Positions 1 through 8,262 of a DNA stretch of 64,000 nucleotides are shown here, piece by piece (within the stretch, counting starts at the first letter, position 1; each line of letters opens with the position of its first letter). The stretch covers positions 46,576-110,575 of the forward strand of contig JBAYIE010000006.1 of assembly GCA_041665785.1 (NCBI GenBank). Reading direction: 5' to 3'. The notes under the pieces were generated by a model that did no database searches, was not told the DNA's origin, and saw only the letters and a list, made by a program, of their open reading frames with translations. Position numbers and translations under genes: made by a program. This DNA is from JBAYIE01 sp041665785. Its GTDB lineage: Bacteria > Bacteroidota > Bacteroidia > UKL13-3.

Positions 1-397
1 TACTCGTACGCGAAAGGATATCCTGTAAAATAGGTTGCTCTTTATGGGGAGGATTATTCGTTAATGGTGTATCCGTTATTGGGTTATTCGTTGGAGGTGG
101 AATGGTTTCTTCGGGTTGAATTTCAGGTATGGCAGGTGGTGTTGGCGTTAAAACAGATTCTGCAACAATTTCAGGTGCATTGATCTGCTGATCAATCAGA
201 GGCTTTATTTCCTCTATACTTTGCTTCACAGGATCAGGCATCTCTATTGCCAAAGGAACTAAAATCTGAATATGCTCATACAACTCCACGCATTTGCTTT
301 TCAGCAAAGCAATTTCCAGAGTATTGGTGGGGTGCTGACTCTTCCCGATCGCATCGGCCAGTTCCTTCACTTTTTGCATTACTTCCTGTTGATTCAT
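1..397 (-). CDS. Partial proline-rich protein of unknown function (C-terminus outside window)
   Basis: Reading the minus strand from an ATG at 397 gives 132 codons without a stop, running off the window edge. The N-terminal ~70 residues look helical and acidic/basic (MNQQEVMQKVKELADAIGKS, then a segment ending in YEHIQ). The rest is rich in Pro, Glu, Thr and Asn (repeats of NNP, PPPT, TPP), like a flexible linker. No signal peptide or membrane segment is visible. It is divergent from thymidine kinase, with 65 bp between the starts. I do not recognise the family. Coding is supported by the long open frame and a codon pattern like its neighbours. Confidence 0.6.
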   Translation of the reverse strand, partial: MNQQEVMQKVKELADAIGKSQHPTNTLEIALLKSKCVELYEHIQILVPLAIEMPDPVKQSIEEIKPLIDQQINAPEIVAESVLTPTPPAIPEIQPEETIPPPTNNPITDTPLTNNPPHKEQPILQDILSRTS

Positions 398-462
398 ATA
401 GATTTCCCTTTTTACAAAGGTCTAAAAGAAAAGGATTCAAAAAAGCATGTATTTTTACACAG

Positions 463-1050
463 ATGTTTTTAGAGCCCCACTTAACACAAAATCGTAAAAA
501 AGGTTGGATCGAAGTGATTTGTGGCTCCATGTTTTCGGGCAAAACAGAAGAGTTGATCCGCCGCCTCAAGCGCGCACGCATCGCCCATCTGAAAGTCGAA
601 ATTTTCAAACCCGGTGTCGATACCCGCTACCACGAATCAGAAATCGTTTCACACAACGCAACGGCCATTCCTTCAACTCCTGTTGAATCTTCCCTAAATA
701 TCCTGCTCATGCACAAAGATGCCGATGTAATCGGAATCGATGAGGCGCAGTTCTTCGACGATGAAATTGTCTATGTATGTGAAACGCTCGCTTCAAAAGG
801 CATTCGTGTTGTGGTGGCCGGCCTCGATATGGATTACCTGGGCAAACCCTTTGGACCCATGCCCAAACTCATGGCTGTGGCCGAATATGTTACAAAAGTA
901 AACGCTGTTTGTATGGTATGCGGTGATCTGGCAACACACACCTTTCGTAAAACCAAAAACGATGCGTTGGTAATGCTCGGAGAACACGATGATTACGAGG
1001 CCCGTTGCCGTACATGTTTTTTGGAAGGGATGAAAATGCAATCAACCTAA
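463..1050 (+). CDS. tdk: Thymidine kinase
   Basis: Type II thymidine kinase, 195 residues, phosphorylating thymidine with ATP in the pyrimidine salvage pathway (cytoplasmic). The Walker A loop GSMFSGKT lies at residues 21-28 and the Walker B-like DEAQFF near residue 93. The lasso/zinc-binding cysteines appear as CMVC near residue 152 and CRTC near the C-terminus. The ATG at 463 was chosen because it gives the usual family length of about 190-200 residues. The frame is open back to 247, but that extension runs antisense through the upstream divergent gene. It converges on the threonine dehydrogenase gene with about 40 bp between them. Confidence 0.95.
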   Translation: MFLEPHLTQNRKKGWIEVICGSMFSGKTEELIRRLKRARIAHLKVEIFKPGVDTRYHESEIVSHNATAIPSTPVESSLNILLMHKDADVIGIDEAQFFDDEIVYVCETLASKGIRVVVAGLDMDYLGKPFGPMPKLMAVAEYVTKVNAVCMVCGDLATHTFRKTKNDALVMLGEHDDYEARCRTCFLEGMKMQST

Positions 1051-1091
1051 CCGATTAACGCAATAACCAATAACTTAATAACGAGTAACAA

Positions 1092-2042
1092 CTAACTCAA
1101 TTGTCCCGGCTGTGCCAGATTCTCCAGCATCTCTTTCGTCATGGCATCCAGGTCGAAACGCGGTTTCCATCCCCAATGTGCCCTTGCTTCTGCATCGTTG
1201 ATGCTACGCGGCCAGCTGTCGGCAATGGCCTGACGGAAATCGGGATTGTATTGGATTGTAAAGTCGGGAATGAATTTCTGAATGCTGGCTGCTATGCCTT
1301 TGGGATCGAAACTGATTCCTGCTACATTATAACTGCTGCGGATCCTAACTTTTTCAGCAGGCGCTTCCATCAGTTCCAGCGTTGCACGTATAGCATCGGG
1401 CATAAACATCATCGGCAACTCAGTATGTTCGCTCAGGAAGCTGGTATACGTTTTATTTTTTAATGCTTCATGGTAAATGTGTACGGCATAATCGGTGGTT
1501 CCTCCACCCGGCGCCGACTTGTAACCGATCAATCCGGGATAACGGATGCTGCGCACATCCACACCGAATTTCTGATGATAGTATTCGCAAAAACGTTCAC
1601 CGGCTTGTTTGCTGATTCCGTAAATGGTATTCGGTTCCATAACGGTGTATTGTGGCGTATGATCGCGCGGGGTTGTCGGACCAAATACAGCTATGGAACT
1701 GGGCCAGTATACTTTTTTGATGATTCCTTCTTTGGCTGCATCCAATACATGAAACAAGCCTTCCATATTCAGATCCCAGGCTAACTTTGGTTTTTGCTCG
1801 GCCGTTGCCGACAATAAAGCAGCCAGCAAATACACCTGAGTGATCTGGTGCTTTTTCATGATCTCATACATGGATTGTTTGTCCATCACATCCAGTTTTT
1901 CGAAAATCCCCACCTGATTTTCCAACGGACGAATATCCGAAGTGATCACATTGTTTTCTCCGTAAACCGTTCTGCAGGTCTCAGCCAGTTCAAGGCCGAT
2001 CTGGCCATTGGCGCCCATGATGAGTATTTTTTCCGTCGACAT
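1092..2042 (-). CDS. L-threonine 3-dehydrogenase, SDR (GalE-like) type
   Basis: NAD-dependent short-chain (extended SDR) protein, 316 residues. The N-terminal Rossmann motif GANGQIG is at residues 9-15 and the catalytic Tyr/Lys pair sits in YGISK around residue 143. Its general form, including the PSSIAVFG and RYPGLIGY segments, matches the epimerase-like threonine dehydrogenases that oxidise L-threonine to 2-amino-3-ketobutyrate in Bacteroidota and archaea, rather than sugar epimerases. No 2-amino-3-ketobutyrate CoA ligase gene is adjacent, so the specific substrate rests on family resemblance alone. A plain NAD-dependent epimerase/dehydratase is the conservative alternative. Confidence 0.85.
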   Translation of the reverse strand: MSTEKILIMGANGQIGLELAETCRTVYGENNVITSDIRPLENQVGIFEKLDVMDKQSMYEIMKKHQITQVYLLAALLSATAEQKPKLAWDLNMEGLFHVLDAAKEGIIKKVYWPSSIAVFGPTTPRDHTPQYTVMEPNTIYGISKQAGERFCEYYHQKFGVDVRSIRYPGLIGYKSAPGGGTTDYAVHIYHEALKNKTYTSFLSEHTELPMMFMPDAIRATLELMEAPAEKVRIRSSYNVAGISFDPKGIAASIQKFIPDFTIQYNPDFRQAIADSWPRSINDAEARAHWGWKPRFDLDAMTKEMLENLAQPGQLS

Positions 2043-2256
2043 CTATGCTGTTATTTGGTTCGCGATATTAAAATAAACTTTTTACAAGTCGACTCAAAAG
2101 TAGTGAATGTTCATTGAATTTAATTTGAGGGAACGCAATAGTGCATCTCCGCATGATGCAGCACAACTCCGAACGATGTAGCGCATCTCCGAATGCGCGA
2201 TTCCTTTCACTACAATGTTGTAGGTGTATCATTTCTCTCCCCACGTCGCGATGTTC

Positions 2257-2325
2257 AACCGCGTTGCGGTTTTTTGAGGAGGGGGTGTCACGTGCGGGTT
2301 ATGGAGGTTGAACCGCGTTGCGGTT
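2257..2325. repeat. Double-palindrome REP-like element, copy 1
   Basis: Two exact copies of the palindrome AACCGCGTTGCGGTT (2257-2271 and 2311-2325), 54 bp apart start to start. The first is preceded by TCGCGATGTTC and the second by GTTATGGAGGTTG. The same pair with the same flanks recurs at 15957-16022 and 17625-17696. It lies between the threonine dehydrogenase start and the membrane protein stop. The palindrome can form a short hairpin on either strand. Confidence 0.8.
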
Positions 2326-2339
2326 ATGGGTTTGTTGTT

Positions 2340-2415
2340 GAGTGTAAGGTTAGCCCGCCTTCGCCAAAATCTTCGGCGAGGCAATGCATTCTTCATTCTT
2401 CATTCTTCATTTTAA
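2340..2415. repeat. Dispersed GCATTCTTCATTC-type repeat, copy 1
   Basis: GC-rich left part (CGCCTTCGCC, CTTCGGCGAGGC) followed by the short word ATTCTTC repeated to TTCATTTT. Related copies lie at 5260-5395, 15785-15855, 16135-16290 and 18076-18160. The right end overlaps the last codons and the stop of the membrane-protein gene at 2393, so the encoded C-terminus MKNEE comes from the repeat. Apart from this element and the double palindrome, the 350-bp gap 2043-2392 shows short GCATCTCCG/CATGATGCAG-like direct repeats around 2140-2200 and no gene. Confidence 0.7.
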
Positions 2416-4075
2416 ACCCATCCTCCAAACGATTCGTTCTCCACTGCAGATTCGGATCCAAAATAGATGTACAAGGTATTTCTGCATCCCAGCATTGTGC
2501 ATTACCCTCCGGCATCATCACGTATCCGCCCAGAGGCAAAGGCACACGCTGCATGGTGTTAGTTCCATATGGAAGCAGGGTTATCAGGTTGCGTTGGAAT
2601 CGGTCTGCGGGCAAATATAATTTTGTAAAAAATATACCACCGGCTATTAATAAAACCATGCCCCCAAACATTACCCAGCGGGCTTGAAAAAGGTGATTGA
2701 AGCGAGAAATAGTAAATCGGTGCTGAAACATCCAGGCAATGTAAAACACGAGGTATCCAAAAATAAAACGCGTAGCGGGTGCATTCATAAACCACACCGG
2801 CATAGCCAATGCAATAGTGATTAGCAACAAAGCGGAATGCTCTTTGCGAATGATTTCCTTCCAACGTTTTCTGCTCCGGCGAATCAACAAGGCAATCATC
2901 AGAAACAAGGCATCAACCACAAACAAAGCCAACAGAAATTTACTGAACAGATCCAGATGCTTAATCCATTGCACAAACCATTGGGTGAAGGGCATCTGCT
3001 TTACCGTTTCCAAATCCACACCCGGTACACGCTCGTTCGCTATATTGATGGCGCGTTCGTATTGCAAGGTTTCTGCACGCATTTTCCAGTCTACATCAAA
3101 CAAGTCCAATTGATCCACCGGATAAAGCAGGTAACCCGATTTCAATACATTGGTTTGCAACCAGGGTGTAAACAGCAGCAGGCAAAATAAAGTCAATACT
3201 GTAATACCTTTCCGTAACACATCCAGCTTCTGCATCAACAGCCAACCTACAGGAATAAACAATAACGTAATGGCAGATAATTTAAATGTAACCATTGTTA
3301 AAAATACCAGCAAAAGGGGTGCCCGCTTTCTCCAATCGGAAACAGGTTGTTGAATCCATTCGGTAAATGTGATCAGTGTTAATATGGTGATCGCATAATC
3401 GTTGGTAACTGCACCCACATATTTTCGGTAGGCCATCAAAATCAGATACAAAAAGATGACGCCCTTTAAAATGAAATTCGGATCGTTTTTGCGTGGAATA
3501 AAATACACGGTAGAAACAATCAGCAATAAAGCATTGAGTACATAAACCGATTTCAATCCGAAGAATCCCATGCCGAAATAAGCATGCAGCAAAAACCAAT
3601 TTGAATTATTGCCCAACTGCCTGCGCAAATTCCCTAAACCCTTCACTACCGGAAATTGTTCGTCCCAACGAATGGCCTGCAAATGATAATCTCCAATATC
3701 TCCAACTCCTGCTCTGCCGGCCAGATTGAGGATAGCCGCACAAAACACAACCATAAAAAAAATCACGTGCAAGGGCGATCCAAAACAATCCTGTTTGAGC
3801 TGTGTCAGGTATTTATTCCATTCTGCTTTAACCGGCAAAACCAAAGCAGTTAGCACCATCAATATCAGCAGGTGCACCATCCATCCCATGGGCAAAAACA
3901 AGTGCAGGATTTGTAACAGCAGGGCATCCAGACATAGACCCGGAACCAGCAAAAAAAGTGCATGTGAAACTGTGAATTCGGTTCTGAGCAATTTCGAGAA
4001 AAGGTGTAAACAAACGATGCCGGAAACCCAGGCAACCAGAAAAGCATAGATCAGAAATATTGCAGCGGACAGCAC
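2393..4075 (-). CDS. Polytopic inner-membrane protein, GT-C-like
   Basis: 560-residue protein with about 12 hydrophobic segments spread along its length, starting with a membrane helix at residues 3-25. It lacks a cleavable signal peptide. The architecture resembles GT-C glycosyltransferase-like integral membrane proteins, and I have a weak memory of the LIC_10190 family, but I see no diagnostic catalytic motif. The start codon is GTG at 4075, only 9 bp after the stop of the upstream cystathionine gene, implying co-transcription; no in-frame ATG fits before the first helix. The last five residues (MKNEE) and the stop are encoded by a dispersed repeat. Confidence 0.7.
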   Translation of the reverse strand: MLSAAIFLIYAFLVAWVSGIVCLHLFSKLLRTEFTVSHALFLLVPGLCLDALLLQILHLFLPMGWMVHLLILMVLTALVLPVKAEWNKYLTQLKQDCFGSPLHVIFFMVVFCAAILNLAGRAGVGDIGDYHLQAIRWDEQFPVVKGLGNLRRQLGNNSNWFLLHAYFGMGFFGLKSVYVLNALLLIVSTVYFIPRKNDPNFILKGVIFLYLILMAYRKYVGAVTNDYAITILTLITFTEWIQQPVSDWRKRAPLLLVFLTMVTFKLSAITLLFIPVGWLLMQKLDVLRKGITVLTLFCLLLFTPWLQTNVLKSGYLLYPVDQLDLFDVDWKMRAETLQYERAINIANERVPGVDLETVKQMPFTQWFVQWIKHLDLFSKFLLALFVVDALFLMIALLIRRSRKRWKEIIRKEHSALLLITIALAMPVWFMNAPATRFIFGYLVFYIAWMFQHRFTISRFNHLFQARWVMFGGMVLLIAGGIFFTKLYLPADRFQRNLITLLPYGTNTMQRVPLPLGGYVMMPEGNAQCWDAEIPCTSILDPNLQWRTNRLEDGFKMKNEE

Positions 4076-4084
4076 GAAGTTAAA

Positions 4085-5224
4085 TTAAGCCAGTACCTGT
4101 TTTAAATCCTCCAGCAAATCTTCTACATCTTCTACACCTACACTGAGACGCAACAAACTATCCACCACACCAGCCTTTTCGCGCTCTGCTTTGGGAATGG
4201 AAGCATGGGTCATTGTAGCCGGATGATTTACCAGCGACTCCACACCTCCCAAACTTTCGGCCAGTGCGAATACTTTAAATCGGGAAGCGATCCGGAACGT
4301 TTCGTTGAGGTCAGCACCTTTTAACACAATGGAAATCATCCCTCCGAAATCACGCATTTGTTTTTTGGCAATTTCGTGGTTAGGATGATCTGTGAAACCC
4401 GGCCAGTAAACTTTTTCAATTTTCGGATGTGTTTTCAAATACTGTGCAATCTGCCTTCCGTTTTCGCAATGTGCTTTCATGCGCAGGTGCAACGTTTTCA
4501 ATCCGCGCAATACCAGAAAACTGTCTTGCGGACCAGGAGTAGCCCCACACGAATTATGAATAAAGGCTAGTTGCTCGTGAAGGTTATCATTGTTGGTGAG
4601 CAAAGCACCCATGATCACGTCACTGTGTCCGCCTAAATATTTGGTAACACTATGCATCACAATATCGGCACCCAGATCAAGTGGGTTTTGCAGGTATGGC
4701 GATGCAAAAGTATTATCGACTGCCAGAGTAATGGAATGCTTCTTCGCTATTGCCGCGCATGCCGCAATGTCCACAATCTGCATGGTAGGGTTAGTCGGCG
4801 TTTCAATCCAGATCAGTTTGGTATTGGGATTTATGTATGCAGAAATATTGTTCGCATCATTCATATCGATGAAATGAAATTTGATGCCAAAATTTGCAAA
4901 TACCTTGGTAAACATGCGGTATGTTCCACCGTATAAATCGTTGCCGGTAATCACTTCATCACCCGGACGCAACAGTTTGATTACTGCGTCGGTGGCTCCC
5001 ATACCACTACTGAAACACAATCCGTATTTTGCATTTTCCAAAGCTGCCAGGCATTTTTCGAGGGCTGTGCGCGTCGGATTTTTTCCGCGTGCATAGGCAT
5101 ATCCTTTGTGTTTACCCGGACTTTCCTGCCAGAAGGTAGAAGTCTGGTAAATAGGTGTCATAACCGCTCCTGTGGTTGGATCGGGCTCTTGTCCGGCATG
5201 AATGGCTTTTGTTCCGAATTTCAT
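4085..5224 (-). CDS. Cystathionine gamma-synthase / gamma-lyase (PLP-dependent)
   Basis: Cys/Met metabolism PLP enzyme of the transsulfuration family, 379 residues. The PLP-binding lysine is K195 in HSVTKYLGGHSD. Other family signatures visible are YAYARGKNPTR (~42-52), FSSGMGA (~71-77) and the LAESLGGVESL/HPATMTH segment near the C-terminus. It would either join O-acyl-homoserine and cysteine to cystathionine or cleave cystathionine to cysteine; sequence reading does not separate the two. The ATG at 5224 is preferred over an upstream in-frame TTG at 5248, because the family starts with a short MKFGTKAIHAG-type N-terminus. The membrane-protein gene follows 9 bp downstream. Confidence 0.92.
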   Translation of the reverse strand: MKFGTKAIHAGQEPDPTTGAVMTPIYQTSTFWQESPGKHKGYAYARGKNPTRTALEKCLAALENAKYGLCFSSGMGATDAVIKLLRPGDEVITGNDLYGGTYRMFTKVFANFGIKFHFIDMNDANNISAYINPNTKLIWIETPTNPTMQIVDIAACAAIAKKHSITLAVDNTFASPYLQNPLDLGADIVMHSVTKYLGGHSDVIMGALLTNNDNLHEQLAFIHNSCGATPGPQDSFLVLRGLKTLHLRMKAHCENGRQIAQYLKTHPKIEKVYWPGFTDHPNHEIAKKQMRDFGGMISIVLKGADLNETFRIASRFKVFALAESLGGVESLVNHPATMTHASIPKAEREKAGVVDSLLRLSVGVEDVEDLLEDLKQVLA

Positions 5225-5259
5225 ATTGCGTGATTTTACTGTTGGCAAACTTAAGGCAA

Positions 5260-5395
5260 ATCTGATTGAAGAATGAATAATGAAAAATTAAGAATGAAAA
5301 GTTAAATTTCTTCATTCTTCTCACCGTCGCTTCGCTTTGGCGACACAAAGCATTCTTCATTCTTAAATTTCTCATTCTTCATTTTTAATTTATTT
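5260..5395. repeat. Dispersed GCATTCTTCATTC-type repeat, copy 2 (with inverted part)
   Basis: On the plus strand GAAGAATGAATAATGAAAAATTAAG (inverted sense) is followed by TTCTTCATTCTTCTCACCGTCGCTTCG, GGCGACACAAAGCATTCTTC and ATTCTTCATTTTTAATTT. The two senses of the same word could pair into a long imperfect AT-rich hairpin upstream of the cystathionine gene. The rest of the 364-bp gap 5225-5588 is AT-rich and presumably holds the divergent promoters, but I found no exact TAnnTTTG box there. Confidence 0.6.
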
Positions 5396-5588
5396 CCTTC
5401 AAAAACAGTCCTCTGCGAACATTTGCTTCCAAATATCATTTCCATCTGTACTTTCGCCGCTTGTACAGCGTTTTAAGCAACGTAGCTATGGTTTTGAAAT
5501 TTAATGCGATTCCATTTGCATACATTGTTTTAAACCTTAACTTTCAGAACGAAACAAAACCATTGATTACTTTCAAATAAAATAGCGC

Positions 5589-5954
5589 ATGCCTACCCAG
5601 TTTATAAAGAAGATGAACAAAACCGAAGCCGGTTTTCACCTGTTGATGATGCTTTCTATGGCCGATGATCATATTCACCATACCGAACACGATGTCATTA
5701 TTGATTTTCTGAACGATCATTTCAACGACAATATCGACCTGATCAAAGAACAAGCCTTTTTGAAAGCACTTCCAGCATCAGAGCAGGAAAGCCATTTTAT
5801 GGAGACGGCAGAGCATTTGTTTGCTATCAGCAACGCCGATGAACGCCACACCATAACCCGTTTTGCCATGGATGTGGTAATGGCCGACGAAACCATGCAG
5901 CATCACGAAAATAAGCTGATCAACAAGCTGTATGATTGCTGGGATATCGAATAA
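5589..5954 (+). CDS. TerB-like helical protein
   Basis: 121-residue, all-helical-looking acidic cytoplasmic protein rich in His and Asp. The spacing of MADDHIHHTEHDVI (residues ~27-40) and MADETMQHHENKLI (~101-114) is typical of the two acidic/metal-binding turns of TerB-like (tellurite-resistance B / DjlA N-terminal) domains. The role in the cell is unknown; no ter operon partner is next to it. An internal ATG at 5613 (MNKTEAGF) is an alternative start. It ends 46 bp before the secreted Kazal protein on the same strand. Confidence 0.6.
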   Translation: MPTQFIKKMNKTEAGFHLLMMLSMADDHIHHTEHDVIIDFLNDHFNDNIDLIKEQAFLKALPASEQESHFMETAEHLFAISNADERHTITRFAMDVVMADETMQHHENKLINKLYDCWDIE

Positions 5955-6000
5955 TCCCGGGATCAAACCTTCCCCTTTTACCCATAATTTCTGGTTTTCG

Positions 6001-6474
6001 ATGCGTGCCGGCCTTATTCTGCTGGTTGTTTTTATTCCTGTAACTTCGCTCCGGGCGCAGGATTGTGTGAATCAGGCTCTCGTAAATTCAACGTATTTCT
6101 GTCCCAATCCCGAGTTTTACCCCGTATGCGGTTGCGATGGCAAAACTTACCGCAATTTGTGCGAAGCCCAGATGCGTAATGGCATACAATACTATACCGA
6201 TGGCCCCTGCACTGGTTTTGAATTCGATATTCTACCCAATATTACCGCTACCTACCTGGAATTTACCCTGGTTCAATCGGTTAACCCCAGTTTTGTAAAA
6301 ATGATCATTATGGATGCCTGGGGCAAATTTCTGGTGATTGAGAATGTTAGCATTACACCGCGATTTTACCGCAGCATTGATGTTTCCTGGTTGATGCAGG
6401 GAGTTTATTTTATACTTGTATACGATTCCAACGACAATTACCGGTTCCGCAGGTTCGTGAAATACAACCCATAA
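6001..6474 (+). CDS. Secreted Kazal-type protease-inhibitor-domain protein with T9SS-like tail
   Basis: 157 residues. A signal peptide (residues 1-20, MRAGLILLVVFIPVTSLRAQ) precedes a Kazal-like domain at about 21-66: paired cysteines, CPNPEFYPVCGCDGKTY and the NLCEA segment. The remaining ~90 residues form a beta-rich tail with a LMQGVYFILVYDS-type ending and a basic RRFVKYNP terminus. This resembles the last strands of type A T9SS C-terminal sorting domains, although the PNP start of that domain is not obvious. The likely role is an exported serine-protease inhibitor; target unknown. The start is the first ATG that gives a signal peptide. Confidence 0.75.
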   Translation: MRAGLILLVVFIPVTSLRAQDCVNQALVNSTYFCPNPEFYPVCGCDGKTYRNLCEAQMRNGIQYYTDGPCTGFEFDILPNITATYLEFTLVQSVNPSFVKMIIMDAWGKFLVIENVSITPRFYRSIDVSWLMQGVYFILVYDSNDNYRFRRFVKYNP

Positions 6475-6511
6475 GCCTAAACCGGTTGATATCAAAACCT
6501 TTTTTTCACAT

Positions 6512-6546
6512 TTTGTTGTGAATTAAGAATTCCTGCCCTATTTTTG
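6512..6546 (+). promoter_or_regulatory. Bacteroidota-type promoter of rplM operon
   Basis: TAnnTTTG box TATTTTTG at 6539-6546 with TTG at 6516-6518, 20 bp upstream (TTTG also at 6512). The box is 37 bp before the GTG start of rplM. Match to the known -33/-7 consensus of the phylum; transcription not shown. Confidence 0.6.
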
Positions 6547-6583
6547 CCACCCCTTATCAGAAAAGTATAAAAATTATTTTATC

Positions 6584-7027
6584 GTGGATACATTAAGTTA
6601 TAAAACAAAGTCAGCCAACAAAGCTTCCGTTAAAAAGGATTGGTTTATTGTTGATGCTGAAGGCCAGACTCTGGGCCGTTTTGCAAGCAAAGTTGCCAAT
6701 ATTTTAAGAGGCAAACACAAAACCAGCTTTACCCCGCATGTGGATTGTGGTGATAATGTGATCATTATCAACGCAGAAAAGATCCGCTTTACCGGAAACA
6801 AGCTGAACGACAAAGATTACGTATTCTATTCCGGTTTCCCGGGTGGACAGCGTTTCGAGTCGGCCAAAGTGATGCTCGAGAAAAAACCAACCTACGTTGT
6901 AGAGCATGCCATCGACGGTATGTTGCCCAACAACAAGCTGGGTCGCGAAATTTTCAGAAACCTATTTGTGTATGCAGGTACAGAACATCCGCACGCAGCA
7001 CAACAACCTAAAACCTTAACCTTCTAA
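6584..7027 (+). CDS. rplM: 50S ribosomal protein L13
   Basis: 147 residues, large-subunit protein L13. It starts with the Bacteroidota-type N-terminus MDTLSYKT encoded from a GTG codon. Family segments include WFIVDAEGQTLGRFAS (~21-36), the NAEKIRFTGNK segment and MLPNNKLGR (~112-120). It begins the rplM-rpsI-rpsB order common in the phylum; rpsI follows after 8 bp. There is no Shine-Dalgarno sequence before the start, as usual for Bacteroidota. Confidence 0.97.
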   Translation: MDTLSYKTKSANKASVKKDWFIVDAEGQTLGRFASKVANILRGKHKTSFTPHVDCGDNVIIINAEKIRFTGNKLNDKDYVFYSGFPGGQRFESAKVMLEKKPTYVVEHAIDGMLPNNKLGREIFRNLFVYAGTEHPHAAQQPKTLTF

Positions 7028-7035
7028 ATCAGCTA

Positions 7036-7422
7036 ATGGAAATTATAAACGCCATAGGAAGAAGAAAAACCGCAGTTGCCCGTGTATACCTCTCAGCAGG
7101 TACCGGAAACGTAACTGTTAACGGTAAAGATGTGAAAATATTTTTTCCGTCTGTTCTCTTACAACACGCCGTAAGCAAACCGTTTGATGTATCGAATACT
7201 GCCGGTCAGTTCGACGTTAAATGCAATGTAGATGGTGGTGGAATTACCGGACAAGCCGATGCCATTAAACTGGCTATAGCCCGTGCCCTCGTAAAACACA
7301 ATACCGAATTGAAGCCTTTGCTCAAAGCCGATGGCCTGATGACGCGCGATCCACGTATGGTGGAACGTAAGAAACCGGGACAGAAAAAGGCACGCAAACG
7401 TTTCCAGTTCGTAAAACGTTAA
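7036..7422 (+). CDS. rpsI: 30S ribosomal protein S9
   Basis: 128 residues with the canonical start GRRKTAVARVYL (residues 8-19) and the conserved basic C-terminus GQKKARKRFQFVKR that reaches the ribosomal P site. The DGGGITGQADAIKLAIARAL helix segment is clear. It lies 8 bp after rplM and 25 bp before rpsB, so it should be co-transcribed. Confidence 0.97.
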   Translation: MEIINAIGRRKTAVARVYLSAGTGNVTVNGKDVKIFFPSVLLQHAVSKPFDVSNTAGQFDVKCNVDGGGITGQADAIKLAIARALVKHNTELKPLLKADGLMTRDPRMVERKKPGQKKARKRFQFVKR

Positions 7423-7447
7423 TCAGAATCCTTTTCAATTATAAATT

Positions 7448-8188
7448 ATGTCAAAATTCACTCAGGAAGAGTTGTTGGAAGCGGGAGTGCACTTCGGTCA
7501 CTTAACCCGCAAATGGAACCCCAAGATGGCCCCATATATTTTTATGGAGAAAAACGGGATCCACCTCATCGATCTTAACAAGACAGCCCACAAGCTGGAT
7601 GAGGCCTCTAGCGCCATTAAAAACATCGTAAAATCGGGTCGTAAGATTTTGTTCGTGGCTACCAAAAAACAAGCCAAAGAAATCATCGAAACCGAAGCGA
7701 ACAAGGTAAACATGCCCTTTGTAACCGAGCGTTGGCTGGGTGGTATGTTAACCAACTTCACTACCGTTCGTAAATCCATCAAGAAACTCCAGAATCTGGA
7801 TAAGATGGCCCAGGACGGTACTTACGCAAACATCAACAAGAAAGAACGCCTCATGGTTGAGCGCGAGAAAATCAAGTTGACCCGCTTGCTCGGAGGTATT
7901 GCCGATTTAAACCGTTTGCCTGCTGCTCTGTTTATTGTGGACGTTAAACGCGAACACATTGCTGTGGCCGAAGCGCAAAAACTGAATATTCCAACGTTTG
8001 CCCTGGTAGATACGAATTCGGATCCTACAGTTGTAGATTTCCCGATTCCTGCCAACGACGATGCCGCTAAATCCATAGCCCTGATCGCGAAAGTAATGAC
8101 CGAAGCAATTGCTGAAGGACTTGCCGAACGCAAAAAGGATAAGGAAGAAAGCGACAAAGAAGCCGTTCCTTCAACTGAAGAAGCATAA
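7448..8188 (+). CDS. rpsB: 30S ribosomal protein S2
   Basis: 246 residues. Family signatures: GVHFGHLTRKWNPKMAPYIF near residues 13-32 and ERWLGGMLTNFTT around 97-109, then NIPTFALVDTNSDP near 180. The C-terminal ~20 residues are a charged Lys/Glu-rich tail. It is followed by an intrinsic hairpin before tsf, so full read-through to tsf may be partial. Confidence 0.97.
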   Translation: MSKFTQEELLEAGVHFGHLTRKWNPKMAPYIFMEKNGIHLIDLNKTAHKLDEASSAIKNIVKSGRKILFVATKKQAKEIIETEANKVNMPFVTERWLGGMLTNFTTVRKSIKKLQNLDKMAQDGTYANINKKERLMVEREKIKLTRLLGGIADLNRLPAALFIVDVKREHIAVAEAQKLNIPTFALVDTNSDPTVVDFPIPANDDAAKSIALIAKVMTEAIAEGLAERKKDKEESDKEAVPSTEEA

Positions 8189-8193
8189 CAAGG

Positions 8194-8227
8194 AAAATCG
8201 GCTACCAAAAAATAGCCGATTTTTTTT
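8194..8227 (+). terminator. Hairpin with T-run between rpsB and tsf
   Basis: AAAATCGGCTA pairs with TAGCCGATTTT around a short A-rich loop, followed by seven or more T. It would terminate or attenuate transcription after rpsB. Confidence 0.8.
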
Positions 8228-8254
8228 AAGGAATTATTTCAATCACATTTATTT

Positions 8255-8262
8255 AAGGAGAG
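8255..8262 (+). promoter_or_regulatory. Strong Shine-Dalgarno sequence before tsf
   Basis: AAGGAGAG ends six bases before the ATG at 8269, the textbook spacing. It is unusual because I saw no comparable SD at the other starts I inspected in this window, and Bacteroidota ribosomes usually do not use SD pairing. Confidence 0.75.

Noticed and set aside
2193..2687. 164-codon plus-strand frame
   Set aside because: It is formed by the palindromic repeats and runs antisense into the membrane-protein gene.
5224..5248. TTG start for the cystathionine gene eight codons upstream
   Set aside because: The ATG at 5224 gives the usual family N-terminus.
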